A DNA stretch of 64,000 nt from Chamaecyparis obtusa (lineage: Eukaryota; Streptophyta; Pinopsida; Cupressales; Cupressaceae): assembly GCA_027943335.1 (NCBI GenBank), contig BSBK01006347.1, positions 806,001-870,000 of the forward strand, given 5' to 3'. Positions 32,690 through 44,585 of the stretch are shown here, piece after piece. The first letter of the stretch is position 1, and every line of letters starts with the position of its first letter. The translations under genes and the position numbers were made by a program. A model generated the notes under the pieces. It had not been told where the DNA came from. It saw nothing but the letters and a program-made list of their open reading frames with translations, and searched no databases.

Positions 32690-33080
32690 TAGGTATCTAA
32701 GCAATATAACTCGGATCCTCGGGAATCAAGCTTCATTCTGGAGATGGTTCTCAAAATCTTTTAGGTATTGGGGCAATCTAACCCTAATTCCTAGGAGTCA
32801 AGCTTCATTCTAGAGATGGCTCTCGAAATCTCTTTTAAACCATTATCTGGGTAATCTAACCCGGGTCTCAGAGGGCTAAGCTTCGTATTGGGGCAGTCTA
32901 ACCCTGATTCTAAGATAGTCCTAAAATCTTCATCAATTGGTATTGGGGCAATCTAACCCTAATTCTAGTTCTCTTTTGGACCATCGTCTTCACAATCTAA
33001 CTTAGACTTCAAAAAATCATGCTTCTTTTTGATCGGTGTCTTGGCAATCTAACCTAGACTCCTGAAATCTTCACTCATCT
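32690..33080 (+). repeat. Subterminal tandem repeats of element A
   Basis: About seven copies of a GGTATTGGGGCAATCTAACC word at irregular spacing (40-80 bases), e.g. near 32692, 32762, 32842, 32887, 32940, 32981 and 33040, often followed by CTAATTCT. They end about 60 bases before the polypurine tract. The word contains a TAACCCTAA telo-box-like core. Confidence 0.8.
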
Positions 33081-33130
33081 GTCATATCAGACTATTCTTT
33101 GAATCAACACGCTGCTCGCACATCAATTCA

Positions 33131-33142
33131 AAGAGGGGCAAA
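33131..33142 (+). other. Polypurine tract of element A
   Basis: AAAGAGGGGCAA directly before the 3' LTR. Element C has AAAGAGGGGCAAAA at the corresponding place. Confidence 0.9.
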
Positions 33143-34160
33143 TGTAATACCCCAAAATTGTCACCTACCAATTTCAATCAATTTTGGTGCATTCCTCAAA
33201 TTTCTGCATCATCGAAGTCCTACTTTGCTAGGCAATTTTCTCTCTCCTACTTGACTTTATTTTGACTTGATGTCAATTGCAAAAACCCTAATTTGCATTA
33301 ATCTCACAACATAATTAATTCCTAAAGTCTTCAACTTTATTAGCTAAATAATCCCTATGATAAATTAATTTAATTCTAAAGTCCTAAGTGCTTTAAATTA
33401 AATTAAAATCTATCCACTTTAGCTAATACCCATAAAATGAATTAATAAATTGCTTGATTATTTGAATGGACACTCTTATTTGAATTAATAATTCAAAATA
33501 ATTGAAAGGTCACCCATATGTGGCAATAAACATTCTTTTAATTAAGTAATTCATGCTTTTTTGTCTCAATTGGGAATGAAAGGTCAACCGTTTCAAATCA
33601 AGAAACTCTTCATTCCTCTTTTGGGTTTTTCTATTTATTGAACCTTCTCCTTCATTCGAAAGGAGAGCAATTTGAAAGCACATAGACTATAGCGAAATTC
33701 TGTCTCAACTATTTACATATTTTCAAAGCTTCTTGCATTAATTAGTTTGCTCTCATTTAGTGTTAATTGCATCTTTAGATTAATTTGCTTACTTGCTATT
33801 AGTTAATTATCATCTTTCTTTCAAGCTTTCTTAAACTAGAATCTACATTTCATATTTACTTTCAAGTTATTAGATTAAAATCTGCATTTCATTCTAGATT
33901 ACAAACTGCATTTTCATCTTAGATCAATTGTACTTTGCTTATCATTCTAGTTTTCAAATCCTCCATATTAACTTGGTCTTATGGTTGTTGGCTCTCCAAC
34001 CTGAGAGTAATTAAACACCCTAATTAATTAGGAGGCAACAGGTCATTTCACCATGAATTTTTAATTGAGTAATCCATACTCATTCTCATAATTCAATCAT
34101 GTGAGTAATGACTATGTTGTGTGTGTAGCTGGATTAGAGGTCCACGTTCAACCATATACA
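33143..34160 (+). repeat. 3' LTR of element A
   Basis: Same length as the 5' LTR (1018 bp) and collinear throughout, with roughly ten substitutions in the first 330 bases. Confidence 0.95.
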
Positions 34161-34165
34161 CTACC

Positions 34166-34795
34166 CACTTGTCCTCTATCATTTGTACACTTGTATACCT
34201 ATCTCACAACCACAATTAAGATTACAACAACATTATTGAACATGTACATCATTGTATCACTTGCATGAGCATCTACATCAACTATGATAACCACTAACCA
34301 ACAACCATTGACTAGTATCAATCTGAGCAATAATGTACATATGAAAGATAATAAATCAACAACATATTGATCTTCCACAACAACAACAATTTTACCTAAG
34401 GTAGTCTCCAAAATTTCAACCATAGGTTGAAGATTTGAACCACCAATGCTTCCATTCTCTATCTCCACAAGTTGTATTGTTGGTGTATCTTGCAACATCT
34501 ATTCATTAGTAGCCTTGGATACCTCAATGTCATACCTAGAAGCACCTCTATTGACAAACATAAGAGTCAAATATTTACTCCCATTAATCACCCTCTTTAA
34601 TTGTACTATGTTTGCAAGAGAATGATTTATTAGCTATTGGTTGGGATTGTTGCTATTGAGGGCATTGTTGGATATTGACATTATCATTTTGTAATTGATG
34701 TCAACATATATTTTAATATTATACTCATATGTTCCAGTTCTTCATTGGTTGTATTAGACATACTGTGTCTATGGTTGCTACAAGCAGTTGGAAAA
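34166..34795. other. Unassigned DNA between elements A and B
   Basis: Continuation of the target DNA of element A. At 34669 TGTTGGATATTGACATT, preceded by TTGAGGGCAT, resembles the start of a copia LTR after a purine tract, but no partner or coding region is visible. The frame at 34199-34498 has no family signature. Confidence 0.45.
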
Positions 34796-34809
34796 AGGCG
34801 TATGTCATT

Positions 34810-34829
34810 TCATTATTCACTTTTGTCTT
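34810..34829 (+). promoter_or_regulatory. Conserved downstream-promoter block of antisense gene, element B
   Basis: Twenty bases identical to 32114-32095 of element A, 32 bases before the exon 1 ATG. The TATA box that lies upstream in A is missing here because B is truncated. Confidence 0.6.
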
Positions 34830-34860
34830 TTGTGAACCTTGTGGAGCCTCTAAGAGAAAA

Positions 34861-34944
34861 ATGGTCGAGAACAAAGTTCTAGTCTCCTCACACCAATTTG
34901 AGTGCAACCGTAGATACTAGCGACCTCCCCAGTATGGGAATCTG
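34861..34944 (+). pseudogene. Antisense PMD gene of element B, exon 1
   Basis: Opens M-V-E-N-K-V-L-V-S-S-H-Q-F-E-C-N-R-R-Y, then TAG, then R-P-P-Q-Y-G-N-L, and ends at a textbook donor, CTG/GTAAGT (34942-34950). The TAG is at a codon probably Gln in the parent. Phase 0 joining to exon 2 continues the frame. Confidence 0.65.
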
Positions 34945-35455
34945 GTAAGTGGACCTCTATGCCTCTCTGTGAATTCAAATTTGGCATGTTTTTAGCATTT
35001 TTAGGTCTTTTTTGTACATTTTTAACTTTTTTAATTTTTGCACCACGAAAAGTCGTACGATAGTCCACTGGGGCTTGTACGAGTTTTCAATTTCATTTCA
35101 ATTGTCATCTCGGAACCACTTAAAACTCATATGAGAGGGACCCATGTGTCGTATGACATTTCGTTGGGTCCCTCAATTGTCGTACAAGAACATATGCTTT
35201 GTCGTATACTCATCTATTGTCGTATGACAACCTATAAAAACTTGTACGAGTTTTGATACCAGTCTGAAAAGTTGTATGGAAAATAAAGAGCATTTTTTTG
35301 AGTCTTAGGTCAAATTTTTGATTTTTTTGTTTTCATAAGTTGATTCTGTAGCATTTAAGGTACCTTCTGAGATATTCAAATTTTCCATTCCTGTACTTTA
35401 GAGCCTAATTATTGACCAAGTTACTAATAGGATTCCATGTTTCTGTGCTGTATAG
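34945..35455 (+). other. Intron of antisense PMD gene of element B
   Basis: 511 bp, donor GTAAGT, plant-like branch site TTACTAAT at 35421-35428, acceptor GTGCTGTATAG at 35445-35455. Holds palindrome cluster B3. Confidence 0.65.
35045..35280. promoter_or_regulatory. Palindrome cluster B3 in antisense-gene intron
   Basis: At least eight variants of CTCGTACGAG: GTCGTACGAT (35052-35061), CTTGTACGAG (35074-35083), CTCATATGAG (35126-35135), GTCGTATGAC (35148-35157), TTGTCGTACAA (about 35178), GTCGTATACT (35201-35210), GTCGTATGAC (35219-35228) and CTTGTACGAG (35241-35250). The last extends to an AAAACTYGTACGAGTTTT palindrome. Confidence 0.75.
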
Positions 35456-37369
35456 GTCATCTACCCTAATGTTCATGTCCAAATTTCACACCTGGTGACC
35501 CAGAGATTGTACGTTTCACTTCCTAACCTAATGTGGGTTCACTTAGCCTCATGTGGTTTTGAGTATTTGGTATGGTTGCCTGAGATTCAGGTGAACCATG
35601 GTTTACTGATTTCTCCAATAAAGAGATTCCACTCAGAGACACAAACCTTTCATCTACCTACTGGAGAGCTCATAGTTACTCCTGAGGACATCTACCGAAT
35701 ATTGCAGATACCATTCCATGGTCCTCGGCCTGGCTATGTTAGTTCGGGGAATGCTGGCCTACATGCCTTTAGGAGATTATTCGGTGATGACACATAATTG
35801 ACTCAGTCTATTTCATGGGAGTCATTAGTTCAGAGATATGGGCACACCCATAGACTTGAGTGTATTATAGCAGGTATGATAGGTGGTATCATCATGTCTA
35901 ACCGTCAGATGAATGGTCTATTGATGGGATGGGCCCTGATGGTGGCTCGATTGATGGCTACTCCTTCTAAGTTGGGATGGGGATAGTGTATGCTTGCCCA
36001 CATGTTCTCTGAGATGCATGAGATAGTGTATCAGGAGAGAAAATCATTTTCTTCAGGTACGCTAGTTCTTCAGATTTGGGCATGGGAGCACATTCCCATA
36101 TGTAGGCTGGTATGTTAGTCACAGAGACAGTCGTAGGAGCCCATTATATATGTTTATTCTGGATATGTCACATAGGTCCATATGGGCATTATTGAGTATT
36201 GGAGGCATGTCCTTGATGACATGACCTATTGTATATGGAGACCTTACTTACAAGTGGAGCTGTGGCTTGCTGCGCGTGCTTAGTTCAGTTTCTTTTGCCA
36301 TAAAAGGGTATTGATTGGTAGGTCCACCACTATCCTTGAGCATTTCCTGATCACACGGGTTTGGAGACAGTGTGGTCTTATCCAGGACGTACCACAAGAG
36401 CATGCCACTTATGCACGGTTAGTCCACGAGATTAGATTGGGATGGACAACATGTTTGTCTTACGCTCTTAGTATACAAGAGTATAGTGGATATGTGGCAA
36501 GAGAGTGGTATTATAGGCCATAGGTTGTAGATGTTGGATTTATAGATGCTTTCATTTCTTGGCTGGCAGAGCATCCTATACGTCAATTTTTTGATCCCAC
36601 AGAGCTGATTCCTAGTATGGAGGAGGCAGTGGATGTTACAGGTGCACCGATGGGTCGAGGCCAGAGGCACTGAGATGTTTAGATTCCTATGCCACAACCT
36701 ACACCTCCAAGGCATAGAGCTGTTATTACTCCACAAAGGCCTTCTAGACATATGAGACCACCGCGCCCTTCTAGTTCTATAGTAGGTAGGCCTGCAGATT
36801 CACATAGGAGATCTTCTAGAGGAGAGCATGGTACCCTAGGTAGTATTGGTAGTGCAGATGAGGTACTAGGTGCTCAACAAGATGTAGGTGCTGGTACTGA
36901 TGCTACACAGGTTGATACTAGTTTTGATCTAGGTGCTGAGGTTAGACGTTGTAAGGCGCATAGGGTTGAGGTTGTTGATTAGCCTATTGAGGATATAGAC
37001 ATGTCTATTGTAGATGTAGATCCTAGATTGGCTCAGACTCCACATGAGGTTATTAGATGACTCAGATTACAGGTTAGGGATTTGAGATTACAGAGCGCTA
37101 GACTTGAGGTATTCCTCAAGGAGTCTGAGAGGAAGTGTTTAGAGCAGCAGGCAAAGAATAGATGATTATAGGCAAAGGTTACTCATCAGATTACACAGAG
37201 TGCCTACTATGTCTCTACGTATTATGTTGTTGTTCCTGCTGGACAGAGAGTACCCACATACTCTCAGTACATGATAGCCTCAGAGGGAGCCATAGCACTG
37301 CGAGCCGAGGCAGTACCAGATGCACCACCACTAGCCCTACCAGATGTAGAGGATCAGGTAGACATCTGA
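35456..37369 (+). pseudogene. Antisense PMD gene of element B, exon 2
   Basis: One frame of 638 codons from the acceptor site to a TGA at 37367-37369, with no frameshift. In-frame stops interrupt it, nearly all TAG, often where Gln is plausible (P-stop-V-V-D, D-V-stop-I-P). PMD signature: V-N-H-G-L-L-I-S-P-I-K-R-F-H-S-E, T-F-H-L-P-T-G-E and T-P-E-D-I-Y-R-I-L-Q-I-P (35590-35720), then C-M-L-A-H-M-F-S-E-M-H-E and W-A-W-E-H-I-P-I (about 35987-36110). A Pro/Arg/Ser-rich region and an acidic, Leu/Gln-rich, possibly coiled segment (about 37010-37150) follow. Probable nuclear protein; antisense to gag-pol. Confidence 0.85.
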
Positions 37370-39085
37370 TCTATCTTGTTATCTGATAGTTTTGTCATTT
37401 TGTCCATAGATATTGACCTGACTTTGATAGCTCACGTGAGCTCATTCTTTTGTATCTTGTGCCAGTAGTGCACCCCTGACTATTTCAGTTATATGATATA
37501 TATGAGATTGAGTTTTTGGTTATGACCTCATTTGTACTTGTCAATTTGATTGATGATGATATCATGTGATGTAAATGCTAATGGGTAGTGTAGAATCTAT
37601 GTAATATGCAATGTAATTATTTCTATCAAATGTATGGATTTATGCAAATGTAATTGATAGATGGAAAATGTATGACAATGTGATTTTGATTATGCTATGC
37701 AATGATAAATGCACATGTATGTAATGAAATGCAATGTAATAGGATGAATATGATATGAAAATGCAGTGATACACATGATATGTTTTGTAGGTATTGATGA
37801 AGACAAGTACTCGATCATTTGTCAAAAAGCATGTCTAACCCAGGATGGTGACTGCTTGCGGTTCTGTGAAGAAACCTTCATTTGAGATTCAGCTCTTGTA
37901 AAATGTTTAGCACTGTTTGAAGAATCATTTAAGCATTCAAGTTTATTCATCAATTGTGAGATCATGCAATCATGCAAAGTGTAAAAATGACATGCAGAAT
38001 GAAATGCAAACCTAAGACCTAGGACCTAGTCACTAATCATGTGTCGGTCATTTTCATCATTGAATTTTTATTAGGTAACCAGATAAATCAATACAACATC
38101 CACTAGTTTAGGAAACTATGAATATATGAATATTTATTTGTATGCACAAAAATCAATACAACACCCACTGGCTATACAACCATGGACATATGAATATTGA
38201 TTTTGTTTTCGGAATGTCGGATTAGATATAAGCACCAGGGCACAAACACCAGGATGACCTGAATATCATGTCCATTTTGATATAGCAATTTGTATAAGCA
38301 TCAAAACATAGATGTCGTGATGACCTGAATATGCCTTGTGGTTGAAACACATCAAGCAATCAAGAGATCATTCTGAATCCATTGTGAATTTCCTGTAGTG
38401 ACCCTTTATCATTCACATCCTTAGGCAAGATCACGTTTCATAGTAGGAGTAAGAATTCACTCAAAAAGACAATAGTTAGATCAAACTTCCTTGAATTATC
38501 TAGGTATCAATGGTCGAGGTACTCATGGCCATCCAATATGTGATGGAGGCTCTTACAGATGGATGCCATTTCAATCCAGACTTTCCAAAGTTGTTAGATT
38601 TTCACTCAAAGCAGAAAACAAAGAAAAGATTATGCCCCCAGTCATCACTCTCTAAATCCAACAAAGGACATCATCAAAGAGCTCGAGAGGATAGAATAAG
38701 CAAAAATCTTAATGTGAATCAGTAAGCATACAAGGAGATAAAAGCATGCAAAGCATAGAATGTTTTCAGTTTGTTGATGTTTGTTTGTGTTGTTGTAGAT
38801 ACAAAATCCTTTCTGGTAAGGAGACAGACATATAGACTCGGATGAAGCTTCAAAGGACTCTAACTAGATATGACATGTCTGAGGTACTAAGGACTATAGG
38901 ATATGACTTTGATTGCCCCTAAGTTTGAACATTGATAGGATACAAATGCTTTTGCAGATTGGTGTATAGACTGACTTTATTGAAAATAGGATGCAAAAGC
39001 AAACCAAGAGATATGTACAAAATAAAGCAAGACTAAAAGAGAGGAAAGACCAAGATTGCACTGATAGATGGAGCATTTTGAACAA
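37370..39085. other. 3' region of element B between integrase and antisense gene
   Basis: Contains an ATGCAATGTA-rich stretch (37560-37780) and two-fold duplications: AAATCAATACAACAYCCACT (about 38088 and 38150), and a unit ending GATGACCTGAATAT (about 38250 and 38320). No gene supported; the small frame at 38510-38725 has no signature. Confidence 0.6.
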
Positions 39086-39086
39086 G

Positions 39087-39290
39087 TGGCACCCATTTTC
39101 TGGGTTTTCACCATCTTGGCAGAGATTCTATTTTTGCTACCAAGGCGCCTATTTCCAGGTTTTCACCAAGGCACTTTTTATTTTTCTCATTTTTTTGTAT
39201 TTTTCATTTTTTTTTCAATTTTTTGTACTTTTGATATTTTTTGATTTTTTTGTGATACATCAAGGTGCCTATTGCTAGGTTTTCACCAAG
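39087..39290 (-). repeat. Three copies of the GAAAACC-TGG-AGGCGCC motif after integrase (B)
   Basis: Read on + as GGCACCCATTTTCTGGGTTTTCACC (near 39087), GGCGCCTATTTCCAGGTTTTC (near 39145) and GGTGCCTATTGCTAGGTTTTC (near 39265). Same motif and place as in elements A and C. Confidence 0.8.
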
Positions 39291-39365
39291 ATGTTCATTT
39301 TTTTAGGACTTTTTCTTCTAATTTTTATAATTTTTTCAGGACATTTTACATAGACTAAATGGTTT

Positions 39366-40620
39366 AGGCATAGAATTTATTCAGATGCAGAATGTTGATT
39401 GGTTCTCGTAGCTGTTCTCCTTCAATCATTGAGAGTTGATAGGCTCCAGAGCCAAAAGTAGTAGTGATTACAAAGGGACCTAGCCAGTTGGGTTCAAACT
39501 TCCCTTTGCGCTCTCGATGTGATTAATTCTTAGGATTCTCTCTCAAGACTAGATCGCCAACCTGAAATTCTCTGTGTTTGACTTTCTTGTTGTAGCCTCT
39601 AGACATTCTTTTCTAATATACTCTGAGATGATCATACACTGCTTGTCTGTGCTCATATAGTAGTTCAAGTTCTTGCAACCTAGACACTCTGTAGTCATCA
39701 TCAGTTACTAGACCATGCATTATGATTCTTAGTCATTGGATTTCAACCTCAATAGGCAGTACCGCTTTAGACCCATAAACTAAAGCGAATGGTGTAGCCC
39801 TAGTGGGCATTTTGATACTTGTTCTATAGGCCTAGAGAGCTGGATTAATCATGAGATGCCTGTCTCTTCCTATTTTATTAACTGTCTGATGCAAGATTTT
39901 TAATAAATTCTTATTGGACGCCTCTACTTGTCCATTGCCTTAGGGATAGTAAATGGATAACCAATGTTGTGTAATCTTGAATTTAGCACATAAATCATCT
40001 AAGTCTTTATTCTTGAATTAGCCACCATTATCTATGACTATTGAATGTGGAATCCCATACCAACATATGATGTAGTTCAGAATGAATATAGAGATTTGCT
40101 TGCCGGTTGCTTGAGTCAAAGGAACTGCTTCTACCCATTTTGTGAAATAGTCTGTAGCTGTAATAATATGATTATGTCCATTAGAAGAATGTGGATGAAT
40201 AGCTCCAATCAGATCAAACACCCATTGTTGAAAAGGCCATTGTGTAGTAAAGGGAATTAGATCTCTCCCTGGTGCATGAATTAAGTTTCCATGTACTTGA
40301 CAATTTTGACAGTTCTTAGCAAACTTGATCGCATATTTTTCCATTTTAGGCCAATAGTACCCAGCCCTAATAAGTTTTTGAGCTAGTGTTAAACCATTGG
40401 AATGTGATCCACATATACCCTCATGGACTTCCTCTAATGCATGTTGAGACTCTTCCTATTCTAAAAATCTAAGGAGTGTACCATCTAGACCTCATTTGTA
40501 CAGATCGTTACCAATGATGACATATCGGGATGCATTATGGATAAGGTATCGTGTCTCATGGTGGTTGAAGGTATCGGGAATGATTTGGTCTTGGAGATAG
40601 GAGAAAAGGTTTTTGTATCT
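39366..40620 (-). pseudogene. pol: Integrase of element B
   Basis: The N-terminal zinc region includes C-Q-N-C (about 40305). Core: V-F-D-L-I-G (about 40225) and I-D-N-G-G at 40018-40035. G-N-G-Q-V-E-A-S-N-K at about 39920-39950 keeps the catalytic Glu that element A has lost. The C-terminal part G-K-F-E-P-N-W-L-G (about 39500) runs to L-N-K-F-Y-A and a TAA near 39366. Several stops interrupt it. All three acidic residues are present, so the core was competent before the stops arose. Confidence 0.9.
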
Positions 40621-40699
40621 GGATGAATCATGACTAATAATAGTGCAGATCATGCGGGTTTCGAGGGAATCATATGCAGGATAAGATAGTGCTTCCACC

Positions 40700-41150
40700 A
40701 GGAACTCATAGCGTAGCTCATGTTTGGGTTGCTATAATAAAGTAGATAGCATTGCCATAACATCAGTAGCTTTGTTCTCCAATCTAGGAATTCACTCAAA
40801 TGTGATGAATATGAAATATTTCTTAAGGTCATCGATCATTCTCTTGTATGGAACTAGCTTTTCATCATTTTTTTGATACACATCATTGACAAGTTGTGAG
40901 TCTCCATGAATGTGTAGCTCTGTTACCCTCCATTCAATTGCTATCTTCATGTCATTAAGAAGGGCTTCATATTCAAAAATATTGTTTGTGCAAGGAAACT
41001 TTATTCTGAATGCTTTAGGTATTGAGTATCCTTGAGGTGTGATGAACAATATGCTTGCTCCAGATCTATTCTGTGTATAGGAGCCATCAAAGAATAACTT
41101 CCATGCTCTAGAAGAAAGATTCATGATAGATGAATCTGGGAATTCCATTT
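40700..41150 (-). pseudogene. pol: Second (archaeal-type) RNase H of element B
   Basis: F-F-D-G-S-Y-T, N-N-I-F-E-Y-E-A-L and G-D-S-Q-L are visible on the - strand in the open frame 40792-41367, and the closing A-T-D-V-M-A-M region is near 40750. Same Tat-type extra RNase H as in element A. Two residues between Q-L and N-D-V seem deleted relative to A. Confidence 0.85.
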
Positions 41151-42590
41151 GCATTGGTGTATCATCAAACAATGGTGCTTCAGCTAGTTGATCTGTAATT
41201 ACTTTTCCTTTGATAGCTTTTCTTTCAACATATTCAATGTCGAATTCACTTAATAGAATCACCCATTTAGATAATCTACCTACGAGGGAAACTTTGCTTA
41301 GTAGGTACTTTAGTGGATCAATCTTAGCTACCAAATATGTGGTATGGGCTAACATGTAGTGTCTCAATTTCTATGATGCAAAGATCACAGCTAGACAAGA
41401 TTTCTCAATCATTGAATAGTTCTTCTCATATGCTACCAATGTTCTACTTATATAGTATATAGCTCTTTCCTTCTTGTCCTCATCATGTTGTGCTAGCAAT
41501 GTCCCTAGTGATGTATCTGGTGGAGACATATAATATCAATGGCTTCCCTTGAATAGGAGGCATCAAAATAGGAGGTTTTGATAGATATTTCTTGATATGA
41601 TTAAAGTTCTTTTCACATTCCTTATTCCATGCAAAAGTCACACCTTTATGTAATGTCTTTGTGAAAGGTTGTGATATGTCCGCTAGCTAAGATATGAAAT
41701 GCCTAATTGATTGCACTTTCCCTTGTAGGGTTCTCATTTGATTGATATTCTTAGGAGCTTGCATCTCCATGATAGATTTGACTTTAGTAGGATCTACTTC
41801 AATACCTTTCTTTAAAACAATGTAACCTAAGAGCTTTCCAGAAGTGACACCAAAAGTACACTTCTTAGGGTTTAGTCTAAGACTAAACTTCTCCATTCAA
41901 TGTAGTATTTTGCTCAAATCATTTAGATGTTTAGATCTTATCATAGATTTTGCCAAAGTATCATCAACATAATCTTCCTTAGTTTGATGCATCATATCAT
42001 GAAAAATAGATGTCATGGCTTGTTGATATGTAGCATCTGCATTCTTCAAACCAAATGGCATGACATTCCAACAGAAGGTACCCCACGCACATGTGAAAGT
42101 AGTTTTCTCTTGATCCTTTGGAGCAATTTTATTTGGTTGTATCCAGAAAAACCATCCATTAAAGAATACATCTCAAAGCCCGCAGTCATGTCCACTATCA
42201 TATCAATATTTGGTAATGGAAAATCATCCTTAGGGCGTGCCTTGTTTACATCTCTAAAATCTATGTATACTCTTATAGATTTGTCCGATTTTGATACTGG
42301 AACAATGTTAGAGATCCATTCTGCATAATCAATAACTCGGATAAATCTGACTTTCAATAGTTTTTCTAATTCAGCTTTGGACCAAGAGTGCAACATGTGG
42401 ATACATCTTTCTCAATTTTTTCTTAACAGGTTTGACTCCTGGAGCTATAGATAAATGGTGCATTATAAGATCAGGATCTAATCCAGGCATATCTGAATAT
42501 TTCCATGCAAAGTTAATCTTCTTCTCTATTAGGAATGTAGTAAATGTTTTCTTTTTTTCTTCTATTAAGGATTGTGCGACATGGATCAAC
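41150..42590 (-). pseudogene. pol: Reverse transcriptase and first RNase H of element B
   Basis: RT: D-F-R-D-V-N-K-A-R-P-K-D-D-F-P-L-P (about 42230), M-P/M-S-C-H-L region near 42050, Y-V-D-D (about 41960) and L-N-P-K-K-C-T-F-G-V (about 41860). RNase H includes L-R-H-Y-M-L-A-H-T-T (about 41350). TAG codons occur at the same two homologous Gln positions as in element A: after F-I-S (41684) and after F-A-S (41373). At least three frameshifts lie between the open pieces 42371-42589, 42046-42396, 41687-41896 and 40792-41367. Confidence 0.88.
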
Positions 42591-42782
42591 TATGGTTCAT
42601 CTATTATTACCAAGTTGATAGATTGAGTGGGCTCAATCAGTACTAGAGATCTATCCTATAAATGAATCAGAAGGACATCAAATATCTCATCCTTAGGCAC
42701 CTCAGAGAGGTTTTCACCTTCAGATACATCTTTTATTTTTACTTTTGTAGGTTTTGAGACTTCCACAAAGTGGTTTTCACCC

Positions 42783-43592
42783 TCAAAACTCTTTCTTTTT
42801 CTTTTTATTCTTATTCTTTTGACTAAAATACTTGATGTTTGACTCCATCATGCTAACACTTGGTTCACTGATGGAAGTCATCATAGGCTCAACTACATTG
42901 AGGTAGCAAGCAAGGGCATAGTCATTTGGAAAGGTATAGATACCTTGGCTTGGATTTGTGGAGGTTTGGTCAAGAAGTTTGGGATGTTGGATAGTCAAAG
43001 TGGGGAAGGATTGAGAAATGGTGTTTACGGATATGGATATGTCATCATTGGTCCCAAACTGACTCTCAAGTTCGAAGGTGATATTACAACTTAAAATGTT
43101 CAATTCATGAATAGGCTCAATGTCATTGTGGGAGTCTACTTCAGCCATAGGTGGATCAGACTCACTAAGTTCATCATTTCTCTCTAGGCTTACATTGGGT
43201 TTAGGTGCATATTGGTGAATAACATCAATATGTTTTTTTGTGATAAGCTCATCTTCCTCTGGAATGACTCCCCATTCACAATCATTTGATTCCTCATCTA
43301 TGCCTCTAGGAAATATGAGAATATGTGTGAAATTAGGGATTCCCAAAGAAGGGTTTCCTTCTGATTCCAATTTGAATTCATACTCATGAGAGTCTGTCTC
43401 AAAATCACTATGCTGTTCCAATTGTTCAATTGTTTGGATAGTTTCAATTGATTCTTCTTGTTTGATTTTAGTAGTAGGTTCTTGTGTTTCTACTACATTG
43501 ATCTTCTCCTTAGGTTTCTCTTTGTCTTTAAGGAGGTCTAGTATTTCTTTAGGCAAACGCTCATAAGGAATGAGCTCATCCATGGTGTCCAA
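42783..43592 (-). pseudogene. pol: Acidic linker of element B polyprotein
   Basis: A 269-residue open stretch between G-patch and RT. Rich in Glu, Asp, Ser and Thr, ending in a Lys-rich tail. It shares with element A the block Y-A-L-A-C-Y-x-x-V-E-P-M-M-x-S-x-S-E-S/P-S-V-S-M (about 42850-42920; A at 23637-23715). No enzymatic motif; probably a disordered spacer cleaved from pol. Confidence 0.7.
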
Positions 43593-43689
43593 ATCATCAC
43601 TGTCAGATTGTTGTTTTTCTTCCTTTAGTTGAATTGCTACTGATGGTTCAATATGTTCTAAGACATGTGGAGAGTTTCTGCTAAGATAG

Positions 43690-44580
43690 AAAGGCTTCTT
43701 CTGATATCCTAGACTTTTTGTATTCTTGTTTGTTCAGCCACGGTGGTCAAGAGGTGATATAAGACCTTTTCCTTGTAGTCCTAGAGGTCCTTTTCCTGTG
43801 TATTCCATTTTTGTGATCAATTTTTCCCCTGGTCCATATGATTTTGAAGGAAATTTGCTTGAAGTGGAGTCACATTTCTGGACTGATTGGGATTGATATT
43901 CATCCTTGTATAACCATTCAAGCACAACTTCTTCTTCCTCAAACTCTTGTTTAGATACTTGTTCTATGAAAAAGCTTCCATTGAATATGACCTGGGACGC
44001 TTTAGCATTGGGTTTCACTTTGTCTGAAGGTTGTCCATGAGATTTTGGGGACAACGGGAGAGAGGTGAGGGATAAAACTGGTTCCATTGTGTATTCTCCC
44101 ATACCATTGTCTTTAATTTTGACCTCTTGTGCAATGTCTTCCATCTTGGATGTAGACACCATGTCTATCTGCTTAGGGGAAGATTCTTTGTTATTAGGAA
44201 CAAGTTTGTTAGCGCTTTCTTTCAATGCATTGCAAGTCGTAGATATGTCCGTTGGAATCGTTACCTCTACTCCTTCATAAGAAAATTTCACACATTGATG
44301 GTATGTTGAAGGAATAGCTCACATTTCATGTATCTAGGGTCTCCCTAGAAGAATGTTGTAAGCCAAAGGTAGATCTAGAACTTGACATGTGATGTCTTTG
44401 ATAAATGGACCTATTCTGATAGGTAAGATAATTGTTCCTTTGGAAGATCTTTCTTGTTCATCATATGCCTTGATAGTTATCTTCTTTTTAGGATCAATGG
44501 CAGCTTCTAATAATCCCAGTTGTGTGATCAAGTTGTAAGAACAAATGTTTAGACCAGCACCTCCATCTATCAACACACAT
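43690..44580 (-). pseudogene. pol: Protease and G-patch of element B
   Basis: Protease: L-I-D-G-G-A-G-L-N-I active-site segment (about 44550-44576) and P-L-A-Y-N-I-L-L-G-R-P (about 44335). The G-patch segment M-E-Y-T-G-K-G-P-L-G, then G-K-G-L-I-S-P-L, lies near 43735-43815 and continues past a stop with S-L-G-Y-Q-K-K. Same protease-then-G-patch order as element A. Confidence 0.82.
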
Positions 44581-44585
44581 TTGAA

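Noticed and set aside
35231..35240. CTATAAAAA as TATA box for the PMD gene of element B
   Set aside because: It lies inside the intron; comparison with A places the promoter upstream of exon 1 at about 34800.
35456..37369. TAG reassigned to glutamine (alternative genetic code)
   Set aside because: TGA at Arg and TAA at Gln also occur, frameshifts are present in neighbouring genes, and C-to-T decay explains the pattern in a plant nuclear genome.
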